Assembly: GCF_025947185.1 (NCBI RefSeq)
Contig: NZ_CP110001.1
Coordinates: 1,736,001-1,800,000, forward strand
Length of the DNA: 64,000 bases
Source: Flavobacterium sp. N2038
GTDB lineage: Bacteria; Bacteroidota; Bacteroidia; Flavobacteriales; Flavobacteriaceae
Direction: 5' to 3'
A program made the translations under genes and the position numbers. Positions 24,932 through 33,810 of the stretch are shown here, piece after piece. Every line of letters begins with the position of its first letter. Positions within the stretch are counted from its first letter, which is position 1. Under the pieces are notes generated by a model, which did no database searches, was not told the DNA's origin, and worked only from the letters and a program-made list of their open reading frames with translations.

Positions 24932-25372
24932 ATGAAAAATACTTTTTTGATTTTGGTTTTATCACTTCTGTTGGTAAGTTGTAAACAAGAAATAAAACCT
25001 GCAGATATTGCAAAACTAAATGGTTATTGGGAAATTGAAAAAGTAGTTTTTGATAAGGGTGAAGATAAGGCATATGGAATGAATGAAAACTTTGATTTTT
25101 TTAAAATGAAAGGGACTAAGGGAACCAGGACTAAAGTAATGGCACAGCTTGATGGAACCTTTTTGACGACAAATACTTTTGAGAATGTTTCGGTTCGATT
25201 TGTTGGAGAACAAGCTTTTCTGGATTATAAAACAGATTATGCGAAGTGGAGTGAGGAGTTGATTTCGATTTCGGATAAAGAGTTTGTAGTAAAAAATGAT
25301 CAGAATAAAGAATATCATTATAAAAAAACAGGACCAATTAATATTTTAAACGATGGCAAAAAGACTAAATAA
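24932..25372 (+). CDS. Lipocalin-like lipoprotein of unknown function
   Basis: This is a 146-residue lipoprotein (MKNTFLILVLSLLLVSCKQE, lipobox cysteine near residue 17). The mature part starts LNGYWEIEKVVFDKGEDKAY, a 'G-x-W' opening like that of small lipocalin-type domains, and continues with strand-rich sequence containing TKVMAQLDGTFLTTN and FVVKNDQNKEYHYKK. The last seven codons overlap the start of the DUF721 gene (25353), so the two are cotranscribed. I prefer ATG 24932 to an in-frame ATG three codons upstream. Function unknown. Confidence 0.78.
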   Translation: MKNTFLILVLSLLLVSCKQEIKPADIAKLNGYWEIEKVVFDKGEDKAYGMNENFDFFKMKGTKGTRTKVMAQLDGTFLTTNTFENVSVRFVGEQAFLDYKTDYAKWSEELISISDKEFVVKNDQNKEYHYKKTGPINILNDGKKTK

Positions 25373-25649
25373 CCAAAGTACAATTGGAGCTGTTTTGCAG
25401 CAAATTATTCAGGTGAATAAATTACAACCCGGAATGGATCAGATCGATGTAAAGGAAGCATGGGGGAACTTAATGGGGAATGGTGTTAAAACTTATACCA
25501 AAAATGTAGTTTTGAAAGGAAGTACTCTTTACGTAGAACTTGGCTCTGCAGTTCTTAGAGAAGAATTATCTCATGGAAGATCGAAAATCGTCATAATGAT
25601 TAATGAAGAGTTAGGGCGAGAAGTTGTTAAAGATGTTGTATTGCGCTGA
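25353..25649 (+). CDS. DUF721 (DciA-like) protein
   Basis: This 98-residue protein contains VKEAWGNLMGNGVKTYTKNV and LYVELGSAVLREELSHGRSK, the hallmark of the DUF721 family ('W...ag.ia.hT....l..g.L.v.v.s..w..eL.'). Members related to DciA load or assist the replicative helicase, and small Bacteroidota members are assumed to do the same. It overlaps the preceding lipoprotein gene by 20 bases and ends at a terminator shared with convergent ndk. Confidence 0.85.
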   Translation: MAKRLNNQSTIGAVLQQIIQVNKLQPGMDQIDVKEAWGNLMGNGVKTYTKNVVLKGSTLYVELGSAVLREELSHGRSKIVIMINEELGREVVKDVVLR

Positions 25650-25667
25650 TTTTAGATTTTTAGATAT

Positions 25668-25703
25668 AAAAAAAAATCCATTTCAATTGAAATGGATTTT
25701 TTT
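25668..25703. terminator. Bidirectional terminator between DUF721 gene and ndk
   Basis: AAAAAATCCATTTCAA and TTGAAATGGATTTTTT form an uninterrupted palindrome flanked by A-run and T-run, at the meeting point of convergent genes. Confidence 0.9.
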
Positions 25704-25757
25704 ATTTGTGATAGTAAGTTCAGCAATCTGAAATCTTAACTCTGCAATCTAAAATTA

Positions 25758-26177
25758 TTAGAATTGCTCTCTTCCAGCAAAGTGGAATGCACCTTCGATT
25801 GCAGCGTTTTCGTCGCTGTCAGATCCGTGAACTGCATTTTCTCCGATAGAAGTTGCGTATGCTTTACGAATAGTTCCTTCAGCAGCTTCAGCTGGGTTTG
25901 TAGCTCCAATTAAAGTTCTGAAATCTTCTACTGCGTTGTCTTTTTCTAAAATTGCAGCAACAATTGGTCCGCGAGACATAAATTCAACCAATTCTCCGTA
26001 GAAAGGTCTTTCAGCGTGTACTGCGTAGAATGCCTGAGCATCAGCTACAGTTAGTTGAGTTAATTTTAATGAAACGATTTTGAAACCTCCATTAGTAATC
26101 ATTGCTAGGATATTCCCGATGTGTCCGTTTGCTACAGCATCCGGTTTAATCATTGTAAAAGTTCTATTTGTTGCCAT
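25758..26177 (-). CDS. ndk: Nucleoside-diphosphate kinase
   Basis: This 139-residue enzyme equilibrates NTP and NDP pools using ATP. It begins [20 protein letters not shown] and has [37 protein letters not shown] and the active-site [15 protein letters not shown], where H117 is the phosphorylated histidine. It is full length for the family. A TACTTTTG box (26203-26210 on the - strand) lies 25 bases before the start codon. Confidence 0.97.
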   Translation of the reverse strand: MATNRTFTMIKPDAVANGHIGNILAMITNGGFKIVSLKLTQLTVADAQAFYAVHAERPFYGELVEFMSRGPIVAAILEKDNAVEDFRTLIGATNPAEAAEGTIRKAYATSIGENAVHGSDSDENAAIEGAFHFAGREQF

Positions 26178-26202
26178 TTTATTGCTTATTTTTAATTTTG
26201 TG

Positions 26203-26210
26203 CAAAAGTA
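26203..26210 (-). promoter_or_regulatory. -7 promoter box of ndk (TACTTTTG)
   Basis: Read on the - strand this is an exact TAnnTTTG match, followed by CAC and a 22-base leader before the ndk ATG. No clear -33 TTG is seen. Confidence 0.6.
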
Positions 26211-26294
26211 TACTTTTTTTATGAATTGATTTTAATAAATTCATAATAAAAAGATTGTGAATTGATGTTTTAGCAATAATTATTTTTGGAGTAG

Positions 26295-26389
26295 CATATA
26301 AGTAATATAAGTTCATTTAAATTACTTTACGGAGAAAACAGTTTGGTAAATCATTCTATTTTCTAAAATGAACTTATATTACTTATATG
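26295..26389. repeat. Perfect 24-bp inverted repeat with 47-base loop
   Basis: The arms at 26295-26318 and 26366-26389 are exact reverse complements; their core is ATAAGTAATATAAGTTCAT. The loop contains TTTAC...GTAAA and no open frame. It lies between the promoter of ndk and the 3' end of the next - strand gene, and may be a dispersed palindrome, a MITE-like remnant or a terminator. Confidence 0.85.
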
Positions 26390-26398
26390 GTGAAATTT

Positions 26399-27670
26399 TT
26401 ATACTTTGAATATTAATTTGTTTCTATAGAATATCCATAGAATAAACGTCCATATACCAACATAAACTAATGCGCCAGCTAAGGAAGCTGTCATTGGGTT
26501 AGTAAAGGACGGTGCAATCCAAAAGCGATATAAGTAATCTAAAAGATTGGTCTGTTCTTCCGGATTTTGTGGGTTTTGAAATTGTATCATTACCAAAACC
26601 TGAGGAATAATTTGCGAACTAAAAAAAACAATCATTGGGTTAACTCCCCAGATTAAAAATGGTTTGAAACCTTTTTTGTAATCTGCAATATCTATTATGT
26701 AATACAATGTTGTTAGAAATACCGTTGCTAGTCCCGTTGTATACAATACATAGCTACTTGTCCAAAGTGATTTGTTAATAGGGAAAACAACATCCCATAT
26801 TAAGCCAAAAAAGATAAGTGCAGTTCCTGCTATACCCATTTTTTGCGCTTTTTGAATTTTAGTTGTATTAAGTAGTAATAATTGTCCAATCAAAAGGCCA
26901 ATAATACCATTTACAATTGATGGAATTGTACTTAAAAGACCTTCTGGATCCCATGTTAGAGTTTCGCGGTACATATGACCTTTAAGTAAAACGCTGTCGA
27001 GCCAGGAAGCTAAATTGGTTCCTTTATCCAGATTTGCATCTCCAAATCCCGGAACAGGAATTAAAGTCATGATTGCCCAATATCCTAGTAGCAAAAATAC
27101 TCCTGTAAGAATTTGTGTTCTTTGGCTGGTTTTTAAATAAAGAAGAGAAACTACAAAATAAACCACTGCGATTCGTTGTAAAACGCCAGGTAAACGTACA
27201 TCATGATAGGCTTCGATGCCACTATAAGCCAAAATGAGATAAATAAGTAAAATAGAGAAAGCCAAAATATTTTTAACTTTTGAACTGAAACTTCCCATTA
27301 AAGCATAACCAATCATTATAGTAATGGCTAATCGGCCAATTAAAAGCGGAATCCCTTCAAGTCCAAATAACTGAATTTTTCCAAAAAAGTTAAAGAAAAT
27401 ACCCAGACAAAGCATTCGTAGAGAACGCACCAGAATTTTGTTAAAAGTGGTGTCGTCATAAAATTTTTCCGGCATTGCCAGAGGCACTGCAACCCCCATA
27501 ATAAAGATGAAAAACGGAAAAACTAAATCGGTTGGCGTACAGCCATGCCATTCAGAATGCAGTAATGGAGCGTAAACATGTCCCCAGTCTCCCGGGTTAT
27601 TTACTATGGTCATTAATAAAATAGTTAGTCCACGAAAGACATCTAGCGAAATTAAGCGTTCTTTTACCAT
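26399..27670 (-). CDS. HGSNAT-like membrane acyltransferase (NagX/DUF5009 type)
   Basis: This 423-residue protein has about ten membrane helices. KERLISLDVFRGLTILLMTI followed by TDLVFPFFIFIMGVAVPLAM is the heparan-alpha-glucosaminide N-acetyltransferase-like signature, and the middle contains DVRLPGVLQRIAVVYFVVSL, typical of the group. FLIWGVNPMIVFFSSQIIPQ lies near the C terminus. It is a distant paralogue of the protein at 12281-13471. Bacterial members are thought to acetylate amino sugars or glycans at the inner membrane; the substrate here is unknown. ATG 27670 gives the normal start. Confidence 0.82.
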   Translation of the reverse strand: MVKERLISLDVFRGLTILLMTIVNNPGDWGHVYAPLLHSEWHGCTPTDLVFPFFIFIMGVAVPLAMPEKFYDDTTFNKILVRSLRMLCLGIFFNFFGKIQLFGLEGIPLLIGRLAITIMIGYALMGSFSSKVKNILAFSILLIYLILAYSGIEAYHDVRLPGVLQRIAVVYFVVSLLYLKTSQRTQILTGVFLLLGYWAIMTLIPVPGFGDANLDKGTNLASWLDSVLLKGHMYRETLTWDPEGLLSTIPSIVNGIIGLLIGQLLLLNTTKIQKAQKMGIAGTALIFFGLIWDVVFPINKSLWTSSYVLYTTGLATVFLTTLYYIIDIADYKKGFKPFLIWGVNPMIVFFSSQIIPQVLVMIQFQNPQNPEEQTNLLDYLYRFWIAPSFTNPMTASLAGALVYVGIWTFILWIFYRNKLIFKV

Positions 27671-27795
27671 TGATTTTGGGTAAATTGGTTAGTTAATAAT
27701 TTTAAAAATCGCTATTTGGTTTAATTTGTAATAATGGAGAGAAGAAGGTGGTTATTTGTTTCTCAGAATTGTTACGTTTTATTTTTTTTTTTTTT

Positions 27796-27814
27796 GCCAC
27801 GAATTACGCAAATT
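27796..27814. repeat. Single arm of the GCCACGAATTACGC palindrome family
   Basis: GCCACGAATTACGCAAATT follows a 16-base T-run. It matches one arm of the hairpins at 41166-41255 and 43561-43609, but no second arm is visible here. Confidence 0.5.
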
Positions 27815-27857
27815 TTATTTGAATAATTAGTGAGTTCATGGCTGGTTTTTTAATTTT

Positions 27858-29447
27858 TTAAATGGTTATAATATTAAAATTCATTTCTAAGGGTTTCAAT
27901 TTTTGCAATAAAAGCGGAACCAGTTGTTCGCCTTTCTCCAGATAAAATTCAGAAAAATTACTTTGACGTTCTTGCAGACTATTGTTCGGAAACAATTCAC
28001 ATTGTAAATCTGTTACGCGTTGTAATTGATTACTAAGCTTTCTTTTTTGAGCTTTTAGTAGTCGTTTTTCAAGATTTTCTAAACCTTTTTTCTGTTTTAC
28101 TTCCTGCGCTTTTACAGCTCCTGAAAATGATTTGTCAGTTTGATTTGCCAGTTCATAAAGATATTCAAATTGTTTTTCCAGAATCTCTTTTTGTGGAGTT
28201 AAATCAATTGGAAAAGGAGATAGTTTATGTGTTATCTTATTGACTAAATTTGCAGGTTTTGTAAATAAATCGTGCCAGCTTAATCCTAATTTGTCGGCTT
28301 TTTGAGCTTGTTTTTCCGTACTTAAGAGCACAGAATTACGGACTAAAAGTATAGGAAAAGTAATGTTTACAGCTTCAAAGAATGATTTCAATTCTAACCA
28401 GTATGCAATTTCTCCGCCTCCGCCGATATAACATAAATTAGGAAGTATAATTTCCTGATATAACGGACGCATAATTACATTTGGACTAAATTTTTCAGGA
28501 TTATTTTCCAATAATTTTAAAATTTCTTCTTTAGAAAATGAAGTTTTAGTATTATTAATGATGTATTTATTATGCTCAAAAATGATTCTTTCACGAAGAT
28601 TATCTTCAATATAAAATAAATTAATCTCACGAGGATTTACCTGAATGGTATAATCTTTTAGTTCTTCAATTGTTTTTTGAACTGTTTTATAAGAAGTCTG
28701 ATTCTCTAATTCTTCTTTTATATACGGAATAAATGCACGTTTTAAATAAGCATCATCAGCATCTAAAATCACCAAACCGTAAGCAGAAAATAAGCTATTG
28801 GCTAAATAACGCGTTGCATCAGCCAGATTATCGTGTTTTAGATATGCCTCTTCAAAAAGATTTTTTAAAGTGTTTGCATTCGAACTTGAACCTAATTCTG
28901 AAGAATAAATTTCGAAAAATTCAGTCAAGCCTTCAGTCGAAAGCCGGCCCACAGGACCTGTACTTTCTTTGTTCCATCTAAACTTTTTTCCTTTAAAATT
29001 AAAATAATTAATTTCTTCAAAGTCATGATCTTCTGTTGCCATCCAGTAAATCGGAACAAAATTGTATGTTGGGTATTTCGATTTTAACTCTTTGGTTAAA
29101 TTAATAGTCGAAATGATTTTATATAAGAAATAAAGCGGACCGCTAAATAAATTTAACTGATGCCCGGTTGTAATAGTGAATGTGTTTTCTAAAGCTAAAA
29201 GCTCAATATTTTGTTTCGTTAAATCTGAAATTTCAATATTTTGATATTGTTTTTTTAAAGTCTGAACCAATGGAATTCTGTTGGTGGCATCAAAATTTAA
29301 TTGCTTTTCAGTGATTTGTTTTTCAAAATTTTCCAGAGTAGGAAAATGATTGTATAAGGGGCGTAAAGCAGTTTTTTGATCTAAATAATCTTGTATCAAG
29401 GTCGAGAAATATCCTGAAGTTTGATAGCTGATACAGTCGGTAGGCAT
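27858..29447 (-). CDS. bshC: Bacillithiol biosynthesis cysteine-adding enzyme BshC
   Basis: This is a 529-residue protein. It starts CISYQTSGYFSTLIQDYLDQ and has TITTGHQLNLFSGPLYFLYK, PIYWMATEDHDFEEINYF and GPVGRLSTEGL, then YIGGGGEIAYWLELKSFFE and LVRNSVLL. These are the hallmark regions of BshC, which adds cysteine to glucosaminyl-malate in the last step of bacillithiol synthesis. A coiled-coil segment lies near residues 410-470, as in BshC structures. Full length. Bacillithiol use is typical of Flavobacteriia, so this fits the host. No other bsh gene is in the window. Confidence 0.93.
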   Translation of the reverse strand: MPTDCISYQTSGYFSTLIQDYLDQKTALRPLYNHFPTLENFEKQITEKQLNFDATNRIPLVQTLKKQYQNIEISDLTKQNIELLALENTFTITTGHQLNLFSGPLYFLYKIISTINLTKELKSKYPTYNFVPIYWMATEDHDFEEINYFNFKGKKFRWNKESTGPVGRLSTEGLTEFFEIYSSELGSSSNANTLKNLFEEAYLKHDNLADATRYLANSLFSAYGLVILDADDAYLKRAFIPYIKEELENQTSYKTVQKTIEELKDYTIQVNPREINLFYIEDNLRERIIFEHNKYIINNTKTSFSKEEILKLLENNPEKFSPNVIMRPLYQEIILPNLCYIGGGGEIAYWLELKSFFEAVNITFPILLVRNSVLLSTEKQAQKADKLGLSWHDLFTKPANLVNKITHKLSPFPIDLTPQKEILEKQFEYLYELANQTDKSFSGAVKAQEVKQKKGLENLEKRLLKAQKRKLSNQLQRVTDLQCELFPNNSLQERQSNFSEFYLEKGEQLVPLLLQKLKPLEMNFNIITI

Positions 29448-29681
29448 AATTTTAGATTTATTTTTGATAGCTGTAAATTTAATGAAAATATGCAGTTAAA
29501 AATGCTTTTAACGATTGCTTATGATTTGATTTCTGTTTTTTCTTTTAATGATCATAAAATGAGGTTTTTATTTTTGGTTGTAGAGTAAGTGTGTTTAATA
29601 TAAAATATATGAAATTTGTTAAAAAAGTAAAAGTGTTTTAAAACTAGTGGGTATAGATGTGAATTATTAACAATGAAACTC

Positions 29682-29689
29682 TATTTTTG
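29682..29689 (+). promoter_or_regulatory. -7 promoter box of the MHS transporter gene (TATTTTTG)
   Basis: Exact TAnnTTTG match 30 bases before the ATG. The 272-base spacer between bshC and this gene (divergent) holds no other recognisable feature. Confidence 0.5.
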
Positions 29690-29719
29690 TAACCGAAAAA
29701 AAAGTTATATCTGTTTTAC

Positions 29720-30997
29720 ATGAAAAATGACCCAAATAAGAAGAACTCTTTAAAACATGTTCTTTTTGGAAGCTTAATCGGCACCACCATCGAATTTTTT
29801 GATTTTTATATTTATGCCAATGCAGCAGTATTGGTTTTTCCTCAATTATTTTTTCCAAGCGCAGACTCAACGATGGCTACGTTAGAATCGTTAGCTACTT
29901 TCTCAATCGCTTTTTTATCACGTCCTTTAGGGTCTGCTTTTTTTGGGCATTACGGAGATAAAATTGGACGTAAATTTACTTTAGTTGCAGCTTTGTTAAC
30001 TATGGGAATTTCTACAGTAGCAATTGGTTTTTTGCCAAGTTACGCCAGTATTGGTGTTGCAGCTCCTTTATTGTTGATGTTATGCAGATTTGGACAAGGT
30101 GTTGGTTTAGGAGGAGAGTGGGGAGGAGCTGTTTTATTGGCTATTGAAAATGCGCCGCCAAATAAACGTGCTTGGTATGGTATGTTTCCACAATTGGGTG
30201 CTCCGATTGGATTATTGCTTTCCGGAGGTACTTTTTTATTGTTAACTGATTCTATGAGTAATGAAGATTTTATGAATTATGGCTGGAGAATTCCTTTTAT
30301 TGCAAGTTCACTTTTGGTTGTAGTTGGTTTTTATATCCGAACAAAAATTACAGAAACACCTTCGTTTGAAAATTCAAAAAAAGAACAGGAAGAAGTAAAA
30401 GTACCTTTCCTGGAGTTGGTTAAGTCGTATAAAAACCAATTGATTTTCGGAACACTTGCAGCAATAACAACTTTTTTGGTTTTTTATTTAATGACTGTTT
30501 TTACATTAAGTTGGGCAACTTCAGATTTAGGAATTGTTAAAAGAGACGGATTATTAATACAACTATTTTCGGTATTGTTTTTTGCTATTTTTATTCCTGT
30601 TTCTGCTGTAGTGGCAGATAAAATCGGACGTCGTAAAATGCTTATTATAGCTACTGCAGCTATTGCAGTTTTTGGATTCTTCTTTTCTTATTTTTTAAGT
30701 TCCGGAAACATTACTTTAGTTACCACTTTTGCCTGTATCGGAATGTCTTTAATGGGATTCACTTATGGGCCTTTAGGAACATTTTTATCAGAGTTGTTTC
30801 CAACAAATGTTCGATATTCCGGTGCATCTTTGACTTTTAATATGGCTGGAATTCTTGGAGCTGCTTTTGCACCTATGATAGCGATTTGGTTGGCCTCTAC
30901 TTATAGTGTAAGCTATGTGGGGTTGTATTTAACAGTTGCAGCATTTATATCCTTAATTTCGTTTCTAGTTATAAGTAGAGAGGAACATAAATTTTAA
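29720..30997 (+). CDS. MFS transporter, metabolite:H+ symporter (MHS/ProP-like)
   Basis: This 425-residue carrier has twelve predicted helices. GSLIGTTIEFFDFYIYANAA is the MHS-family helix 1 pattern. GHYGDKIGRKFTLVAALLTM is the conserved MFS loop 2-3 motif, and GQGVGLGGEWGGAVLLAIEN is the diagnostic MHS helix 4 segment. ADKIGRRKMLI repeats the loop motif in the second half. MHS proteins import compounds such as proline, betaine, citrate, shikimate or alpha-ketoglutarate; the substrate cannot be assigned. The gene is monocistronic. Confidence 0.88.
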   Translation: MKNDPNKKNSLKHVLFGSLIGTTIEFFDFYIYANAAVLVFPQLFFPSADSTMATLESLATFSIAFLSRPLGSAFFGHYGDKIGRKFTLVAALLTMGISTVAIGFLPSYASIGVAAPLLLMLCRFGQGVGLGGEWGGAVLLAIENAPPNKRAWYGMFPQLGAPIGLLLSGGTFLLLTDSMSNEDFMNYGWRIPFIASSLLVVVGFYIRTKITETPSFENSKKEQEEVKVPFLELVKSYKNQLIFGTLAAITTFLVFYLMTVFTLSWATSDLGIVKRDGLLIQLFSVLFFAIFIPVSAVVADKIGRRKMLIIATAAIAVFGFFFSYFLSSGNITLVTTFACIGMSLMGFTYGPLGTFLSELFPTNVRYSGASLTFNMAGILGAAFAPMIAIWLASTYSVSYVGLYLTVAAFISLISFLVISREEHKF

Positions 30998-31018
30998 GAG
31001 TTTTTCAAACTGCAAAAC

Positions 31019-31064
31019 TGCAAAGTCCGCAATTCAAATAGCGATTTGAATTGCAGACTTTGCA
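31019..31064. terminator. Long hairpin between convergent genes
   Basis: Arms of 21 bases (31019-31039 and 31044-31064, one mismatch) enclose AGCG. They include TGCAAAGTC, a word that also recurs near 43.5 kb. The element lies between the ends of the transporter (+) and the T9SS gene (-). Confidence 0.75.
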
Positions 31065-31074
31065 TTATAAAAAT

Positions 31075-33675
31075 CTATCTTTTCAAACTAAAATGACCTC
31101 TGTATTCTTTTCCATTTAATCGGGTTACAATAAACCAATAATCAGATGCAGGCAGTTCCTGATCAAGATAAGTTCCATCCCAGGAAGTATTTTTGCTTAA
31201 TTCTTTGATAAGCTTCCCATATCGGTCATAGATTTTAATTCCCGTATTAGGAGCTAAATAAGCAAAGTCTATTGTCCAGTAATCATTGAAAGTATCATTA
31301 TTTGGAGTAAAGAATTTTGGATATGGAAGTTCCTCAACAAAATTGATACAATCTCCGGTTGTAGCTTCCAAAATACTTATTGTTACGGGAATCCTGTCAC
31401 TTTCACAATTGTTAATGGTTTGAGAAGCATAATAAGTAATTCCGTTTTCCAGTAAAGTTGATTCAGACAGATTAATTGAGGAAGAACTGCTTTCATACCA
31501 CTTTATAATTTGTCCGTTGATTTTGATATCACTGATTTTTGCGTTTTTCTGAATACAGAATTGTTGTGGAGAATCTGCAATTGGGTTTTGAGTATCTTGT
31601 ACTTTTACTGTAATAGAAAATCGTTCACTTTCACAATTATTAAGTGTTTGTGTGGCATAATAAACACCGTTTTGTAATAAAGTAGTTTGTGGTAGAATAT
31701 TTCCGTTTGTTGCAGTATCGTACCATTTGATATGGGTTCCATTTATAGTTAGATTTTCGATTGTTGCCATTTGATCAATACAAAATTGTTGATTATTTTT
31801 TCCAGAAGGTAATTCGGTATTGTAAACCCGAACCAAAACCGGAGTTCTGTCGCCTTCGCAACCAATAGTTTGCGATGCATAGTATGTTCTGTTATCTTCT
31901 AATAAAGTAGTATTAGGTAAAGTGGCTGCAGAAAAAACAGTATCATACCATTTTATATTTTGTCCTAACATTTGAAGGTTGCCTAAAGTTGCATTTTCTT
32001 TTTTGCAGAATGCCGGAGTCGTATCTATTCTTGGTGCATCTGGAATATTGGTAACTTTTACAGTAACAGCTAATCTTTCAGTTTCGCAACTATTTAATGT
32101 CTGAGAAGCATAATAGACTTTTCCATCTTGCAGAATTGTTGTGTTAGATAAGACATTTCCATTTATAGCATTATCATACCATTTTATACCGCTAAGATTA
32201 GGGACTAAATCGGCAATTGTTGCATTTTGGCTTGCACAAAAAAGCTGGTTTTCATCGCCATCGGGTTTTGATGAATCACATGGACTAAGTTTAACAATGA
32301 AACCGTCGGATGAAACTACAGCTCCTCCATGCAAAGTATTCAATTTTTGAGTGCCGTTTCCGGGATCAAAATCACATTCCCAGTTAAAGTCTCCTAAGAG
32401 GTACATACTTTTATTTCTAATCTTTAGATCTTTTACAAGTGAGCGATAGTTAGAAATTAAGGTATAGGCTTTATCGAAATTCCTACTTGAATCAAATTTT
32501 ATCACATAACCAGATCCATATTGAATCGTTCCATAGGGATTCTCTAAGAAAAAAGTATTTGGAGAAGGATCTACATCAATTTTTCCTGCAAAATCACCAG
32601 CTAAATAAATATTGTTTTGAGCATCACTTTCTATTTTCCACATTCTAAAGTCTGCCGAAAACTGTGCAACAAAATATTCTTTTAAATCTAGAAAATTCCC
32701 ATTGCGGTCAAGCCATAGCAAAAACTTCTGTGAAGCGGTATTTACTATGTTGGGCGAAGGATCAACATCAATAGAACCTTGATAAACTCCATTACTGCCT
32801 GCTATAATAATATTTCCATTACGATCCAGATGAAAAGTATTTATACTTTGCTGTGATAATTTTTTTTCCCAAATGATATTTGCATTGGTAGTATTAATGT
32901 TTAATACAGAACACGTTGGAGAGCTTTGATCAGAACTGTTTAAAGCAGCAATAATATTTCCATCAGGTTTTGTCTGAATTGTGACATTAGATAATTGAGG
33001 AGTATCAAATATTTTTTTCCAGATGAAATTCCCTGAATTATCTAGTTTAAAAATGTATGAAGCAATACTATTCTGTGATTCAAACTTTACATCAGTACCA
33101 TTGAAGTTTAAAGTTTTTGAGTTTACAAACCAGCCGCTAACAAGAAGATTGTTTTGATTATCAATGTCAAAGCTATTGGTAAAAAAGGATCCCGGATTTT
33201 TTATTTTAATTTGTGATAGTTCATTTCCGTCTGGAGAAATTTTTACAATAGTAATATAAGAGTCAATTTGATTAGGAATATGATCTGCAGTTTGTGAAAA
33301 AAGATAAATATTGCCATCTGGGCCTAGCTTTACTTTGTAGGCATATTGTCCGGATTTTAAGTTGCCAAATGTTTTCCCCCAGGCAAAGTCACCGTTGCTT
33401 TTTAACTTAATTAAGTAAATATCTCTGTACGGAGAAAATGGAGTAGAACGATTATCAATAATCTGAGTCCCATTTGGAGTAGGATCAAGATCATAGGTAT
33501 AAGATTGTGCGACACCAATAGAATAAGAATTACCATTATTATCCACTTCTATTGATTCTGCTTCATCTGTTTCTTTATCTCCTATTTGTCTTACCCATTG
33601 AAAATCTTGAGCTTTACTAGTATTACAGAAGAATAAAGAAAAAAACAAAAAAACTAAAAGTAATTTGCGTTTCAT
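31075..33675 (-). CDS. Large secreted protein with four Ig-like repeats and T9SS type B C-terminal domain
   Basis: A signal peptide (MKRKLLLVFLFFSLFFCNTS, cut near AQ) starts at ATG 33675; the 59 residues encoded upstream in the same frame are not protein-like. Residues to about 450 are rich in NGxIYL/NNIYLAGDF phrases (SBBP/beta-propeller-like). Four repeats of about 75 residues then follow, each with FC...ATI..L...G..IKWYD....G..L...T.L..G..YYASQT...CE..R..VTV. The end is YPKFFTPNNDTFNDYWTI...YDRYGKLI...GHFSLKR, the gliding-motility/T9SS type B sorting domain, so it should be exported by T9SS and retained at or released from the surface. A -7 box (33696-33703) precedes it. Confidence 0.9.
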   Translation of the reverse strand: MKRKLLLVFLFFSLFFCNTSKAQDFQWVRQIGDKETDEAESIEVDNNGNSYSIGVAQSYTYDLDPTPNGTQIIDNRSTPFSPYRDIYLIKLKSNGDFAWGKTFGNLKSGQYAYKVKLGPDGNIYLFSQTADHIPNQIDSYITIVKISPDGNELSQIKIKNPGSFFTNSFDIDNQNNLLVSGWFVNSKTLNFNGTDVKFESQNSIASYIFKLDNSGNFIWKKIFDTPQLSNVTIQTKPDGNIIAALNSSDQSSPTCSVLNINTTNANIIWEKKLSQQSINTFHLDRNGNIIIAGSNGVYQGSIDVDPSPNIVNTASQKFLLWLDRNGNFLDLKEYFVAQFSADFRMWKIESDAQNNIYLAGDFAGKIDVDPSPNTFFLENPYGTIQYGSGYVIKFDSSRNFDKAYTLISNYRSLVKDLKIRNKSMYLLGDFNWECDFDPGNGTQKLNTLHGGAVVSSDGFIVKLSPCDSSKPDGDENQLFCASQNATIADLVPNLSGIKWYDNAINGNVLSNTTILQDGKVYYASQTLNSCETERLAVTVKVTNIPDAPRIDTTPAFCKKENATLGNLQMLGQNIKWYDTVFSAATLPNTTLLEDNRTYYASQTIGCEGDRTPVLVRVYNTELPSGKNNQQFCIDQMATIENLTINGTHIKWYDTATNGNILPQTTLLQNGVYYATQTLNNCESERFSITVKVQDTQNPIADSPQQFCIQKNAKISDIKINGQIIKWYESSSSSINLSESTLLENGITYYASQTINNCESDRIPVTISILEATTGDCINFVEELPYPKFFTPNNDTFNDYWTIDFAYLAPNTGIKIYDRYGKLIKELSKNTSWDGTYLDQELPASDYWFIVTRLNGKEYRGHFSLKR

Positions 33676-33695
33676 AGGTTTGTTTTGGATAGCAA

Positions 33696-33703
33696 CAAAT
33701 GTA
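33696..33703 (-). promoter_or_regulatory. -7 promoter box of the T9SS gene (TACATTTG)
   Basis: An exact TAnnTTTG match on the - strand, 20 bases before the ATG at 33675. It supports the downstream start. Confidence 0.55.
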
Positions 33704-33784
33704 ATTAAATATCTACAAAGCAAAATCAAAAAATCAAAACGTGCAGTTATAAAATCTTTCCCATAAAAGTCTACAAATATCTCG

Positions 33785-33792
33785 TATTTTTG
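33785..33792 (+). promoter_or_regulatory. -7 promoter box of the radical SAM gene (TATTTTTG)
   Basis: An exact TAnnTTTG match 18 bases before the TTG start at 33811, divergent from the T9SS gene promoter. Confidence 0.55.
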
Positions 33793-33810
33793 CAAAAAAA
33801 ATAATTCCCT

